Source of the DNA: Clostridia bacterium
GTDB lineage: Bacteria; Bacillota; Clostridia; TANB77; UBA1234
Assembly (NCBI GenBank): GCA_017469465.1
Contig: JAFUGH010000014.1
Location: 1-64,000, forward strand
Reading direction: 5' to 3'
DNA length: 64,000 bases
Within the stretch, counting starts at the first letter, position 1. The number at the start of each line of letters is the position of its first letter. The notes under the pieces were generated by a model, which made no database searches, had not been told where the DNA came from, and saw only the letters and a program-made list of their open reading frames with translations. Shown one piece after another: positions 36,106 to 45,615 of the stretch. The translations under genes and the position numbers were made by a program.

Positions 36106-36120
36106 AGCCCGAAGGTCGGA
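36106..36120 (+). repeat. Short tRNA-like remnant at the island's left end
   Basis: AGCCCGAAGGTCGGA matches part of the anticodon stem and variable region of tRNA-Met-like genes (compare AACCCGAAGGTCG in the tRNA at 27.4 kb). At 15 bases, chance cannot be excluded. It lies at the transition from higBA to the restriction genes and may be an old attachment site. Confidence 0.3.
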
Positions 36121-36149
36121 AACCTTTTATGTGGCTGGCGTTATGTAGA

Positions 36150-36192
36150 GTAGCCATACTCCTAGTGGGATAGGGAGTGTGGCTACTTTTTT
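36150..36192 (+). terminator. Intrinsic terminator after higBA
   Basis: GTAGCCATACTCC and GGGAGTGTGGCTAC form a stem of 13-14 pairs followed by TTTTTT. The gap from here to 36508 holds only AT-rich DNA, with TGACAGTCATTTGACAGTC repeats near 36.23 kb and a weak hairpin near 36.37 kb. Confidence 0.85.
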
Positions 36193-36508
36193 GTTGAATG
36201 GAAGAAGTAGATGAAGAGGGAGTGACAGTCATTTGACAGTCGGAATATGGTACAGAATATTCGAAATAAAATTTGTTCAAAACAAATTTTATCAGCAATA
36301 ATCCCGAAAATATTTGTTGACAAACTAATAAAAACATGATAATATTTGTTTAGAACAGAAAAAAGCCCTCAACAATCATCACTTGTTAAAGGCTTAAAAC
36401 ATAATAATATATGTTTGATTTGTACCATAATTATAACATTGTGAAATTGAAAAAACAATAGTTATTATGCTTTTTCTGTTCAATTATATAAAAGAAAGGA
36501 GCAGAGAA

Positions 36509-36715
36509 ATGGCAAGGTACTATGTGAACAAAAATTCACAATCCACTGGTGAACATGAGGTTCATAAAGAAGGATGCTACAGAATGCCGTTGACACAAAA
36601 TCAGATATTTTTAGGCTATTTTCCAAATGCAAATTATGCTGTAAGAGAAGCAAAAAGATATTTTGATAATGTGGATGGGTGTTATTATTGCTGTAGTGAA
36701 GCTCACAGGAAGTAG
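36509..36715 (+). CDS. Small Cys/His protein upstream of the restriction operon
   Basis: The 68-residue protein starts MARYYVNKNSQSTGEHEVH after AAAGGAG. It has Cys and His in HKEGCYRMP near residue 20 and a C-terminal GCYYCCSEAH cluster, which could form a small zinc-binding fold. Similar small proteins (YVNKN...GDHEVH...GCxYCC) occur in accessory regions of Firmicutes, often beside type I restriction genes, as far as I recall. The function is unknown. A hairpin at 36717-36745 separates it from hsdS. Confidence 0.7.
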   Translation: MARYYVNKNSQSTGEHEVHKEGCYRMPLTQNQIFLGYFPNANYAVREAKRYFDNVDGCYYCCSEAHRK

Positions 36716-36716
36716 C

Positions 36717-36745
36717 AAAAGGCAAGTTATATAACTTGCCTTTTG
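36717..36745 (+). terminator. Hairpin after the small Cys/His gene
   Basis: AAAAGGCAAGTT and AACTTGCCTTTT form a perfect stem around ATAT. The trailing T-run is short, so part of the transcription may read through into the restriction operon. Confidence 0.6.
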
Positions 36746-36762
36746 CATACAGAGGAGGATAG

Positions 36763-37341
36763 ATGATGATATTAGAAGATATTACTCAAATTACGATTGG
36801 TGTTGTTTTAAAAAGAAAAGAAGCTAAGTATCCAACGGCTAATACATATAAATATGAAGTCTTTAATTTAAGAAGTTATGAAGAAAATATAGAGTATGAT
36901 TTATTTTATAGCGAGGAAAATCTTGAAAACTTTATTGCAAGAAAAGGGGATATATTATTTAGGTTATCGTTTCCAATGAAAGTAATTGAAGTAGATGATG
37001 AGATAGAAGGAAAATTAATTAATAATCAGTATTGTATTATTAGGATGATAAGTTTATTTAATATAACTTATAATATAGATTTTATAAAATGGTTTTTGGA
37101 GAGCAATCAAGCTAAACGCCAATTTGAAAAAATATTAATAGGGTCAACAATAAAAACTGTTCCTGTTGTTAAATTAAGATTATTAGAAATACCAAGCTTA
37201 AATTCAAAAGATCAGGAGCAAATATCAAAAATCGTAAATACATGGAATAAACAAAAGAGTTTATATAAAAAAATGTTAAAAGAAAAAGATAAATATTATG
37301 ATTCAGTGATAAACAAATTAATAAATGGAGGTAATAAATAA
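36763..37341 (+). CDS. Half-size type I restriction specificity protein (HsdS)
   Basis: The 192-residue protein carries one target-recognition-like domain (about residues 1-150) and one C-terminal helix (SKDQEQISKIVNTWNKQKSLYKKMLKEKDKYYDSVINKLI), the layout of a single HsdS half. Full-length HsdS has two such halves, and one is present at 39810. The ribosome site of hsdM lies within its last codons, so it is the first gene of the operon. Half-HsdS proteins can dimerise or recombine with full-length ones to change methylation specificity; which applies here is unknown. Confidence 0.75.
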   Translation: MMILEDITQITIGVVLKRKEAKYPTANTYKYEVFNLRSYEENIEYDLFYSEENLENFIARKGDILFRLSFPMKVIEVDDEIEGKLINNQYCIIRMISLFNITYNIDFIKWFLESNQAKRQFEKILIGSTIKTVPVVKLRLLEIPSLNSKDQEQISKIVNTWNKQKSLYKKMLKEKDKYYDSVINKLINGGNK

Positions 37342-37342
37342 A

Positions 37343-38893
37343 ATGAACGAAAAACAATTACAAGATAAAATAAATGGAACTATTTGGAGTGCTTGTGATA
37401 CTTTAAGAAGTAGTATACCAGGTGGAAATTATAAGGATTATGCATTAGTAATGTTATTCTTGAAATACTTGAGTGATACGTATAAAGAAGAAAAAGAAAA
37501 AGCTGAAGCAAAATATAAAGGTGATAAAGAAAGAATAGAAAGAGCATTATCAAGAAGTAAATTTGTTTTAGAAGATGAATGTACATTTGATTACCTTTAT
37601 GAGAATAGAAATGATAATAATATTGGTGAAAAAATCAATAAAGCATTAGAAAGAATTACAACATTAAATGGAGTAAAACTATTAAATTTATTTGCAGGTG
37701 TTGATTTTAATAGTGAGGTAATATTTGGAAAAACAAAAGAGAAAAATGCAATATTAAGAACTTTACTAGAAGACTTTAATAAACCAGAAATAGACTTAAA
37801 ACCTTCTAAAATAGGAAATTTAGATGTAATCGGAAATGCATATGAATACTTAATAGCAAGATTTGCAGGAGATTCGGGAAAAAAAGGAGGAGAATTCTAT
37901 ACTCCTGCTGAAGTTTCTATTTTACTTGCAAAATTAGTTGAACCAAAGGAGAATGATAGAATTTACGACCCTGCATGTGGATCTGGTTCATTATTATTAA
38001 AAGCATCTAAAGAAGTAAATAGTGAAAGATTTAGTATTTATGGACAAGAAAGTAATAGTTCAACATACAATTTATGCAGAATGAATATGTTTTTACATGG
38101 TGTTAATGATGCACATATTGAATGGGGAGATACACTTGCAAATCCACTACATTTAGAAAATGACAAATTAATGAAATTTAATGTTATAGTTTCAAATCCT
38201 CCATTCTCACTAGATAAATGGGCAAAAGGTTTTGAAAATGCAAATACAACAACAATAGAAAATGGAAGAAAAAGAGATACTTTTAAAATGGAAGCATCAA
38301 TGGATCCATATAATAGATTTGAATATGGTGTACCACCAAAAAGTATAGGAGATTATGCATTTATTCAACATATGTTGAAAAGTTTAGCAGATGATGGAAG
38401 AATGGCAGTTGTATTACCTCATGGAGCATTATTTAGAGGGGCTTCAGAAGGAATAATAAGACAAAGAATATTGGAAGATAATTTAATAGATGCAGTTATT
38501 GGATTACCTGAGAACCTATTCTATGGAGTATCAATTCCTGCAACAATAGTTATATTTAAAAAGAATAGAAATAGAGATGGAGTTTTATTCATTGAAGCAA
38601 GTAGAGAATATGAAAAAGGTAAGAACCAAAATACTTTAACAAAAGAAAATATAGAGAAAATTTTAAATACATATAAGAAATATGAAGAAATTGAAAAATA
38701 CTCTCATATAGCTACAATGGATGAAATAAAGGAAAACGAATATAACTTAAATATTAAGAGATATGTTGATACATTTGAGGAAGAAGAAGAAATAGACATA
38801 GAAGAAACAAAGAAAAACATAGTAGAAATAGAAAAAGAATTACAGGTATTAGAAAAAGAATTACAAGAGTCATTAAAAGAATTAGGTTTATAG
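37343..38893 (+). CDS. hsdM: Type I restriction-modification methyltransferase HsdM
   Basis: The 516-residue protein has the N-terminal HsdM helical domain (LRSSIPGGNYKDYALVMLFLKYLSD). SAM-binding motif I DPACGSGSLL lies near residue 210 and catalytic NPPF near residue 284, with GGEFYTP upstream of motif I. This is an N6-adenine methyltransferase that works as HsdM2S with the HsdS at 39810 and/or the half HsdS upstream. ATG at 37343 is chosen because GGAGG overlaps the earlier in-frame ATG at 37325 and lies 11-12 bases upstream; the protein then starts MNEKQLQDKINGTIW, as usual. The operon runs from 36763 to 44796. Confidence 0.95.
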   Translation: MNEKQLQDKINGTIWSACDTLRSSIPGGNYKDYALVMLFLKYLSDTYKEEKEKAEAKYKGDKERIERALSRSKFVLEDECTFDYLYENRNDNNIGEKINKALERITTLNGVKLLNLFAGVDFNSEVIFGKTKEKNAILRTLLEDFNKPEIDLKPSKIGNLDVIGNAYEYLIARFAGDSGKKGGEFYTPAEVSILLAKLVEPKENDRIYDPACGSGSLLLKASKEVNSERFSIYGQESNSSTYNLCRMNMFLHGVNDAHIEWGDTLANPLHLENDKLMKFNVIVSNPPFSLDKWAKGFENANTTTIENGRKRDTFKMEASMDPYNRFEYGVPPKSIGDYAFIQHMLKSLADDGRMAVVLPHGALFRGASEGIIRQRILEDNLIDAVIGLPENLFYGVSIPATIVIFKKNRNRDGVLFIEASREYEKGKNQNTLTKENIEKILNTYKKYEEIEKYSHIATMDEIKENEYNLNIKRYVDTFEEEEEIDIEETKKNIVEIEKELQVLEKELQESLKELGL

Positions 38894-38907
38894 AAGGTGA
38901 AGAAAAA

Positions 38908-39807
38908 ATGACAGAAAAAATGGAAAAATTTGAAATACATGTAAAAGGTGGATTCTCAGAGAGAGAAGGAATAAGACATTTTTCTGACATTGTTCAGACT
39001 AATGATTTAAATACGAGAACAAGAAATATGTTATACTCAGTAACAGATGAAATGTTTGATAGATTGGATACAAATCATTCATATGAAGTTAATCTAAAAG
39101 ATTATTTTGTTGAATATTTATATAAAGATATTTTTTCAAAAACGGTAAGAGATATACCAGTAACATGGGGAAATGGCTATGATTATGATAAAGTATTCGA
39201 TTTAATATATTCTGTATTTGAGCAATATGATTATGAAGATGTTTTTACTTTTATAGAGGGGATAATTAAATTTTTAACTATTACAGACAAAGCAACATAT
39301 TATTCATATAATTATAAAAAGGAATATATTGAATCAATTTCAAGGATATTAAGAAATGAAAATGTTAATTATAGAGTAGTAGGCGACAAATTTACTGATA
39401 TTATAGATGATAATCAGATTGAAAGTATAGAAGAAACATTACAAAATAAATATAAAACTGTCGTATCACATTATACAAAAGCTATTGAACAATTATATAA
39501 AGTTAAGGATTATGACAATTCCATAAAAGAGTCTATAAGTGCTGTAGAAGCAATGTGTCAAGTAATAACAAAAAATAATAAAGCAACATTAGGTGATGCT
39601 TTAAAGTTGTTAAAAAACGATATTCATCCTGCCATGAAAAGTGCATTTGAAAAATTATTTGGCTATACAAGTGATGCAAACGGAATTAGACATTCAAACG
39701 GACTAGGAGAAGGAGATTCTACATTTGAAGAAGCAAAATATATGTTAATTAGCTGTTCAGCATTTGTAAATTATTTGAAGGAAAATTTTGAAAATAAGGA
39801 AGATTAA
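38908..39807 (+). CDS. AbiJ-like abortive-infection protein within the RM operon
   Basis: The 299-residue protein has an N-terminal domain like the AbiJ-NTD4 type (SEREGIRHFSDIVQTNDLNTRTRNMLYSVTDEMFD). Its C-terminal domain resembles HEPN-type abortive-infection modules (SAVEAMCQVI, then GIRHSNG and YMLISCSAFVNYL). The RH pair in GIRHSNG could be the HEPN nuclease residues. It sits between hsdM and hsdS with gaps of only 14 and 2 bases, so it is translated with them. It is probably a second defence layer acting when restriction fails; this is inferred from context. Confidence 0.78.
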   Translation: MTEKMEKFEIHVKGGFSEREGIRHFSDIVQTNDLNTRTRNMLYSVTDEMFDRLDTNHSYEVNLKDYFVEYLYKDIFSKTVRDIPVTWGNGYDYDKVFDLIYSVFEQYDYEDVFTFIEGIIKFLTITDKATYYSYNYKKEYIESISRILRNENVNYRVVGDKFTDIIDDNQIESIEETLQNKYKTVVSHYTKAIEQLYKVKDYDNSIKESISAVEAMCQVITKNNKATLGDALKLLKNDIHPAMKSAFEKLFGYTSDANGIRHSNGLGEGDSTFEEAKYMLISCSAFVNYLKENFENKED

Positions 39808-39809
39808 AA

Positions 39810-40943
39810 ATGGGAGAATGGAAGAAAGTAAAATTAGGTGATTGTATTAAAGAAGTAGTAGAAAAAACAACAGAAAATAATCAATATGAAGTATTAACTT
39901 CATCTAAAGATGGAATAGTTTCACAGGAAGAATACTTTGATAAACAAGTTGCTAGTAAAAATAATGTTGGTTATAAAATAATAAAAAAAGGTCAGTTTAC
40001 ATACAGAAGTATGAGTGATAGTGGTAGTTTTACTATCAATAAATTAGATAATAAAGATATTGGAATAGTTAGTCCTGCTTATCCCGTTTTTGAAGCAAAA
40101 AAAATAAACTCTGATTATTTAAAGTATTTTTTTGATTCAGAAATGTTTAGAAGAGCAATACATAATTTGTCACAAGGAAGTACTAGAACGGCTTTAAAAT
40201 ATAAAGATTTGATTGAAATAGAGATGCTTTTACCACCAACAGAGGAACAAGAAAAAATAGTTAAAATACTAGAAAAAGTTGATACTATTATTAGTGATAT
40301 TAAAGACATAATTAACGAATCAAAAAAATATATGAATTATATTATGAAGAAAGAATTAGAAACCAACAATGAAATGACTAAATTATCTGATTTAGGCGAA
40401 ATAGTAACCGGAAATACACCTAAAACTTCAGAAAAAGATAACTATGGATATGATTATAATTGGGTATCTCCAGGCGACTTAGGAAAAAACAAATATATAG
40501 TGAATACAGAAAAAAAATTATCAAAAAAAGGATTTGACAAGTCGAGAAAAATTCCAAAAGGGAGTATTATGGTTACTTGTATTGGCTCAACCATTGGAAA
40601 AATAGGAATAGCGGATGAAATGTGTTCAACAAATCAACAAATAAATTCAATTATTGTAAGGGATAGTGTAAATAATGAATTTATATACTATGCTATTAAA
40701 TATAATTTTAAATACTTTAATGATTATATTTCGAATCAAGCAGTGCCAATAATAAACAAAACTGTATTTGGAAATTTGAAAATACCGAGTAAAAGTAGAA
40801 AAGAGCAAGAAAAAATAGCGAATGTTTTAAGAATTTTAGACAATAAAATAGAAAATACCGAAAAAATGATAAATCTATATTGTCTTCTAAAAAATGGTTT
40901 AATGCAACAGTTATTAACAGGAAAGATTAAAGTAAAAATATAA
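39810..40943 (+). CDS. hsdS: Type I restriction specificity subunit HsdS, full length
   Basis: The 377-residue protein has two target-recognition domains. TRD1 spans about residues 5-150, ending LPPTEEQEKIVKILEKVD. TRD2 spans about 185-330, starting KLSDLGEIVTGNTPKTSE and ending SRKEQEKIANVLRILD. Conserved helices follow each, the last ending GLMQQLLTGKIKVKI. It gives DNA sequence specificity to HsdM and HsdR. It starts two bases after the AbiJ-like gene. The target cannot be predicted from sequence by eye. Confidence 0.92.
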   Translation: MGEWKKVKLGDCIKEVVEKTTENNQYEVLTSSKDGIVSQEEYFDKQVASKNNVGYKIIKKGQFTYRSMSDSGSFTINKLDNKDIGIVSPAYPVFEAKKINSDYLKYFFDSEMFRRAIHNLSQGSTRTALKYKDLIEIEMLLPPTEEQEKIVKILEKVDTIISDIKDIINESKKYMNYIMKKELETNNEMTKLSDLGEIVTGNTPKTSEKDNYGYDYNWVSPGDLGKNKYIVNTEKKLSKKGFDKSRKIPKGSIMVTCIGSTIGKIGIADEMCSTNQQINSIIVRDSVNNEFIYYAIKYNFKYFNDYISNQAVPIINKTVFGNLKIPSKSRKEQEKIANVLRILDNKIENTEKMINLYCLLKNGLMQQLLTGKIKVKI

Positions 40944-40967
40944 ATTTAATTTATGGGGGCAAATTAA

Positions 40968-43900
40968 ATGGAAGAAAATATACTAGTATCAAATGAAAAT
41001 ACATCCAGTCAAAGACCAGCGATTGAAGTATTAGAAAAATTAGGGTACAAATATATTTCACAAGAAGAAAATAAGGAACTTAGAAATAATATTTTAAGTG
41101 ATGTATTATTCAAAGAAATATTAATAAAGAAATTAAATGAAATAAATAGTTATGAATATAAAGGAGTTACGTATAAATTTTCTCCAAGTACAATAGGACA
41201 AGCAGTAAAAGATTTAAATGAAGATTTACTAACTGGTCTTATTAGTACTAATGAAAAAATATATGATATGCTAACTCTTGGAAAATCATATACTGAAAGA
41301 ATGGCTGATGGTACAACTAGATCATTTGATATTAAATATATTGATTTTGAACATCCTGAAAAAAATGATTTCTACGTAACTGAAGAATTTTCAGTACTTA
41401 GAATGAATGGAAAAGACAATGCTAGACCAGATATGGTTTTATTTATAAACGGAATTCCATTAGCAATAATAGAATGTAAAGATTCTTCAGTACCAATTAT
41501 ACAAGCCATTTCACAAAATATAAGAAATCAAAAAAATGATTACATACCACAGTTATTTAAGTTTATTCAAATAGTAATGGCAGCAAATAAAAATGAAACC
41601 AAATATGCAACATGTGGTACACCATCAAAATTTTGGTCAGCATGGAATGAACAGTATATAGAAGAGCAAAATAAAATTCTTTCAGAAATTGTTGTTAATA
41701 GACAAATAACTAAGCAAGATAGAGATATTGTATCTTTATTTAAAAAAGATAGATTTTTGGAATTAATTAAAGATTTTATTATATTTGAAGCTGGAACTAA
41801 AAAAATATGTAGATATCAACAATATTTTGCAGTAAAAGCGATGCTAAATAGGATAAAAGAAGAAAATAAAGGTGGAGTTGTTTGGCATACACAAGGGTCT
41901 GGTAAATCAATAACTATGGTATATATAACTAAAAAAATAATGGAAGATAAAGATATAAAAAATCCACAAGTAGTTATAGCAACTGATAGAATAGACTTAG
42001 ATAAACAAATACATAAAACATTTAATAGAATAGGAGTACCAGCTAAAAGAGCTTCAACAGGAAGAGAACTAACAGAATTAATTAAAGATGAAAATATTAG
42101 AGTTATAACAACAGTTGTTAATAAATTTGAAACGGCTGTCAATAGCGGGGTTAAGGTCAATGCTAAAAATACATTTATCTTAGTTGATGAGGGACATAGA
42201 ACTCAATATGGTGAAATAAATAGAAGAATGCAAGAAGTGTTTACAGGAGCAATATATATATCATTTACTGGAACTCCAATTATGAAAAAAGATAAAAATA
42301 TATTCAATAAATTTGGTGGACTTATACATAAATATTCTTTAGATGATGCATTAAAAGATAAAGCAATTGTTCCTTTAATTTATGAAGGTAAAATGGTAGA
42401 TCAAGAAGTTACAAGAGAAGCAATAGACATGAGACTAGAGATGCTAACCAAAAATCTAAAACAAGAAGCTAAAGACGAAGTAATGCAAAAATGGAGTAGA
42501 TTTGAAAAAGTTGCTTCATCTGAGCAAAGATTAGAATTAATAGCTTGGGATATTGCAAGTAATTATAATGAAACTTTAAAAGGTACAGGCTTTAATGCAA
42601 TGCTTGCATGCAATAAAAAAGTGGAAGCAGTTAAATACTATAATATTTTTAGGAGCGAATTCCCTGAATTAGAAGTTGCAGTTGTAATTTCTGCCCCTGA
42701 TATGAGAGAAGGAGAAGACGATTTTGAAGAGGATACAAATGATATAGTTAAAAAGTTTTACATCAATGCACTTGTCAATTACAAAAATGAAGAAGAATAT
42801 GAAGAAATAATTAAATCTAAATTTATTAATGGTGATATTGATATATTAATAGTGGTAGATAAGCTTCTAACAGGATTTGATGCACCTAGAGCTTCTACAT
42901 TATATTTAGACAAACAAATTAAAGAGCACAATTTACTACAAGCAATAGCAAGGGTAAATAGACTTTGTGATGGTAAAGATTATGGATATATTGTTGATTA
43001 TAGAGGTTTATTAGGAGAACTAGACAAAGCACTGACAATGTATCAAAAAGCTGGATTAGAAGAATTTGAAGAAAATGATATTAAAAATACGGTATATTAC
43101 ATTGATACTGAAATAGATAGATTGTTTGAAATATATGAACAGATAAAAGAGATTTTTAAGGATATTAAGAATAAAAATGATTTAGAAGAATATGAAGAAT
43201 TACTTGAAAATGATAAAATAAGAAAGTATTTTTATGATATATTGTGCAAGTTTGGAAGCATTTTAACAATTATTTTATCTAGTGATACTGCGTATTATAA
43301 AATTGGAAAAGATAAAATTGTTGAATTTAGAAAAGCTTTAGCATTTTATCAAAAATTAAGGGCTACAGTAAAGCTAAGATATTCAGAAACAATAGATCAT
43401 AAAGAATATGAATCGAAAATGCAAAAACTTCTTGATAATTTTGTTGTCGCTAAAGAAATGATGAGAATAACTGAACCAGTAGATATTACAGATTCGGAAA
43501 AATTTGAAAAGGAACTTGAAAAAATCGAATCTCAAAGAGGTAAGGCTGATATGATAAGGACAAGAATTACAAGAACTATAAGTCAAAAGTCCAAAAGTGA
43601 TCCTGCATATTATAAAAAATTTTCCCAAAGAATTGAAGAAACAATTGAAGAATATAGAAATAAAAGAATATCAGATAGTGAGTACTTAGAAATAATGCAG
43701 AATATAAGAGATGACTTTATAAAAGGAAATTCAGGAATCAACTATCCTTCCAACATTACAACAGAGAACTCTAGAGCTTTTTATGGTGTAATATATGATA
43801 GATTAGCTCCTAAGATGAACGAAAAATCAAATATAGAAGAACTAGGAGATATCACTTTGGTAATACAAAAAGAAATAGAAAGCAAAATAAAGGTTGATTG

Positions 43901-44051
43901 GCATAACAATACAGATATTTATAATGAATTAGCTCAATTTATAGAAGATACAATATATGTATACAAAGCAAGAAAAAATATAAATCTATCGTTTGATGAA
44001 ATAGATTTGATTATTGAAGAAATAATAGGAATTGCTTTGATTAAATACTAA
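40968..44051 (+). CDS. hsdR: Type I restriction endonuclease subunit HsdR
   Basis: The 1027-residue protein has an N-terminal PD-(D/E)XK nuclease domain (ARPDMVLFINGIPLAIIECKDS, about residues 150-170). The translocase has Walker A HTQGSGKS near residue 309, the DEAD-box-like motif VDEGHRTQYG near 405 and a second RecA lobe with DKLLTGFDAP and QAIARVNR. The helical C-terminal domain binds HsdM. Length and motif order match intact HsdR. Ribosome site GGGGG precedes ATG by eight bases. The restriction activity is presumably intact. Confidence 0.95.
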   Translation: MEENILVSNENTSSQRPAIEVLEKLGYKYISQEENKELRNNILSDVLFKEILIKKLNEINSYEYKGVTYKFSPSTIGQAVKDLNEDLLTGLISTNEKIYDMLTLGKSYTERMADGTTRSFDIKYIDFEHPEKNDFYVTEEFSVLRMNGKDNARPDMVLFINGIPLAIIECKDSSVPIIQAISQNIRNQKNDYIPQLFKFIQIVMAANKNETKYATCGTPSKFWSAWNEQYIEEQNKILSEIVVNRQITKQDRDIVSLFKKDRFLELIKDFIIFEAGTKKICRYQQYFAVKAMLNRIKEENKGGVVWHTQGSGKSITMVYITKKIMEDKDIKNPQVVIATDRIDLDKQIHKTFNRIGVPAKRASTGRELTELIKDENIRVITTVVNKFETAVNSGVKVNAKNTFILVDEGHRTQYGEINRRMQEVFTGAIYISFTGTPIMKKDKNIFNKFGGLIHKYSLDDALKDKAIVPLIYEGKMVDQEVTREAIDMRLEMLTKNLKQEAKDEVMQKWSRFEKVASSEQRLELIAWDIASNYNETLKGTGFNAMLACNKKVEAVKYYNIFRSEFPELEVAVVISAPDMREGEDDFEEDTNDIVKKFYINALVNYKNEEEYEEIIKSKFINGDIDILIVVDKLLTGFDAPRASTLYLDKQIKEHNLLQAIARVNRLCDGKDYGYIVDYRGLLGELDKALTMYQKAGLEEFEENDIKNTVYYIDTEIDRLFEIYEQIKEIFKDIKNKNDLEEYEELLENDKIRKYFYDILCKFGSILTIILSSDTAYYKIGKDKIVEFRKALAFYQKLRATVKLRYSETIDHKEYESKMQKLLDNFVVAKEMMRITEPVDITDSEKFEKELEKIESQRGKADMIRTRITRTISQKSKSDPAYYKKFSQRIEETIEEYRNKRISDSEYLEIMQNIRDDFIKGNSGINYPSNITTENSRAFYGVIYDRLAPKMNEKSNIEELGDITLVIQKEIESKIKVDWHNNTDIYNELAQFIEDTIYVYKARKNINLSFDEIDLIIEEIIGIALIKY

Positions 44052-44070
44052 AATCAGAAAGGATGTAGTT

Positions 44071-44796
44071 ATGGAAAAAGAATCTGTTGATATTAATGGA
44101 GAAAAATTAGTATTTTTTATACAAAGAAAAAATGTAAAGAATATCAATTTAAGAGTAAATTTAGATAAAAAAGTAACTATATCAATACCAATGAAAATGG
44201 AAATTGAAATAGCAAAAGAATTTGTTAAAAAGAAGGCAGAATGGATAAAAAAGCAGCAAAATTATTATGAATTATTTACTGAAGAAAAAGAAAATATTAC
44301 TTTTGAAAATGGAGAAACAGTGTATTTATTAGGTAAGCAGTATAAGATGAAGATAATACCTTATAGTAAAAATGATATTATTATAAAAGGTAAATATTTT
44401 GAAATTTATATAAAAGAAAAATTTATCGAAAATAAAAAGTATATTAGAAAAGAATATGATAAATGGTTGAAAGAATATGCTGAAAATATGCTAACTGATG
44501 TGGTTTCAAAATACCAAACTGTGTTAGAAAAATATAGTATTAAAATGCCTGAAATTGAAATAAGACAAATGAAAAATAGGTGGGGAAGCTGTTTGCCGAG
44601 TAACAATAAAGTGAGTTTTAATTTAAATTTAATAAAAACTCCAATTTGTTGTATTGAGTATGTTGTACTTCATGAATTATCACATTTTAAATATCCAAAC
44701 CACAGCAAAAATTTTTATAATTTTGTTACGGTTTTTATGCCAGATTGGAATATACGAAAAAAGATACTAGATGAAGAATTTATGGGAGTAGTATAA
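44071..44796 (+). CDS. YgjP/DUF45-type zinc metallopeptidase
   Basis: The 241-residue protein has the YgjP (DUF45) signature: MKNRWGSCLPSNNKVSFNLNLIKTP, then VVLHELSHFKYPNHSKNFY, with HELSH at 201-205 and a third ligand His211. The family is related to minigluzincins and M48 peptidases, and is common as the last gene of type I restriction operons. It is 19 bases behind hsdR and belongs to the operon. Its substrate is unknown; a role in turnover of HsdR is conceivable but not shown. Confidence 0.9.
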   Translation: MEKESVDINGEKLVFFIQRKNVKNINLRVNLDKKVTISIPMKMEIEIAKEFVKKKAEWIKKQQNYYELFTEEKENITFENGETVYLLGKQYKMKIIPYSKNDIIIKGKYFEIYIKEKFIENKKYIRKEYDKWLKEYAENMLTDVVSKYQTVLEKYSIKMPEIEIRQMKNRWGSCLPSNNKVSFNLNLIKTPICCIEYVVLHELSHFKYPNHSKNFYNFVTVFMPDWNIRKKILDEEFMGVV

Positions 44797-44815
44797 AAAA
44801 TAAATGGGGTTTTTA

Positions 44816-45459
44816 ATGACTAAAAGAATTATTTATTGTATGACAACAATTGTTTATGAATTAGTAAAAATGAAAAAAATGGAAGTGATGTTTTTGAACA
44901 ACGCAAGTACAATTTTGAAAGAAATGGATATGTTAATGTGGTTGGGATTAAGAGAAGATTTGCAATAGAAGTAGAAGACTATGATAAAAAAGAATTATTA
45001 ATTCATGAATTGTTTAGTAAAAGTAATGTATAAAATACAAAATTATTTGCTGTAGATTTTGAACTTGTAGTTCAGTTATTATCATAATTAGAAGGCTAAC
45101 AGATTTTTCAAAAATCTGTTAGCAAAGAAGAAGTATTCAATACAGCTACAGATAAAGTTCAAAGTAATATGGTTAAAGCAAATAAAATGTTAATACCTGA
45201 TGGAGCTTATTATATTTTTGATAAAAAAATTAAGAAATCAACGAGAATAGATAATGGAAAATTTATTGTAATAAAAGGCAACCAATGTTTAGAATGTAAC
45301 AAGGACTGGATCCCTGGAAGCAGGAAAAATGCTAAAATTGAAAATAGCGTTTTAGTAGAAGGTGTTATGGGTGATTTTCCAAGTACAGCAGGATGGGTAG
45401 CATTGGGTAACGCCAATAATGGATGGCTTACTTGGAAGACAGAAGAGAAAATCAATTGA
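44816..45459 (+). pseudogene. Broken GIY-YIG/DUF4357 nuclease gene
   Basis: The start (MTKRIIYCMTTIVYELVKM) resembles the beginning of GIY-YIG proteins with a C-terminal DUF4357 domain. One A is missing from an A-run near 44881, after which the next frame reads NGSDVFEQRKYNFERNGYVN and RRFAIEVEDYDKKELLIHELFSKSNV. In-frame TAA codons interrupt it near 45031, 45087 and 45098, between segments that still fit the family (KLFAVDFELVVQLL, EEVFNTATDKVQSNM). The intact tail from 45169 ends FPSTAGWVALGNANNGWLTWK, the DUF4357 ending. The short ORF at 45169 is therefore a remnant, not a gene. Confidence 0.75.
45095..45123. repeat. Perfect 29-base palindrome
   Basis: GCTAACAGATTTTT, one C, then AAAAATCTGTTAGC: a perfect 14-base inverted repeat with a one-base centre. 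It lies inside the broken GIY-YIG gene, spanning its last nonsense codon. Confidence 0.7.
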
Positions 45460-45615
45460 TAAATTCAGAAAAAACAATTAAGTTATAAGAGCATTGATTA
45501 TAAGAAATGTTAACAAAATATGAAATAATTTAATTAATTGAAACTAAAGAAAAACAAAGAAATAATGTGTTTAATTTTACGAAATTATTTAGCTTTTTTA
45601 ATATAGGAGGGGAAA

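Noticed and set aside
36106-36120. Firm left attachment site of the defence island
   Set aside because: The tRNA-like match is only 15 bases and no matching copy was found near the integrase, so I list it only as a weak remnant.
45169-45459. 96-residue stand-alone gene
   Set aside because: Its sequence is the tail of a DUF4357 protein, and upstream sequence in the same frame continues the family across TAA codons. It is a pseudogene remnant.
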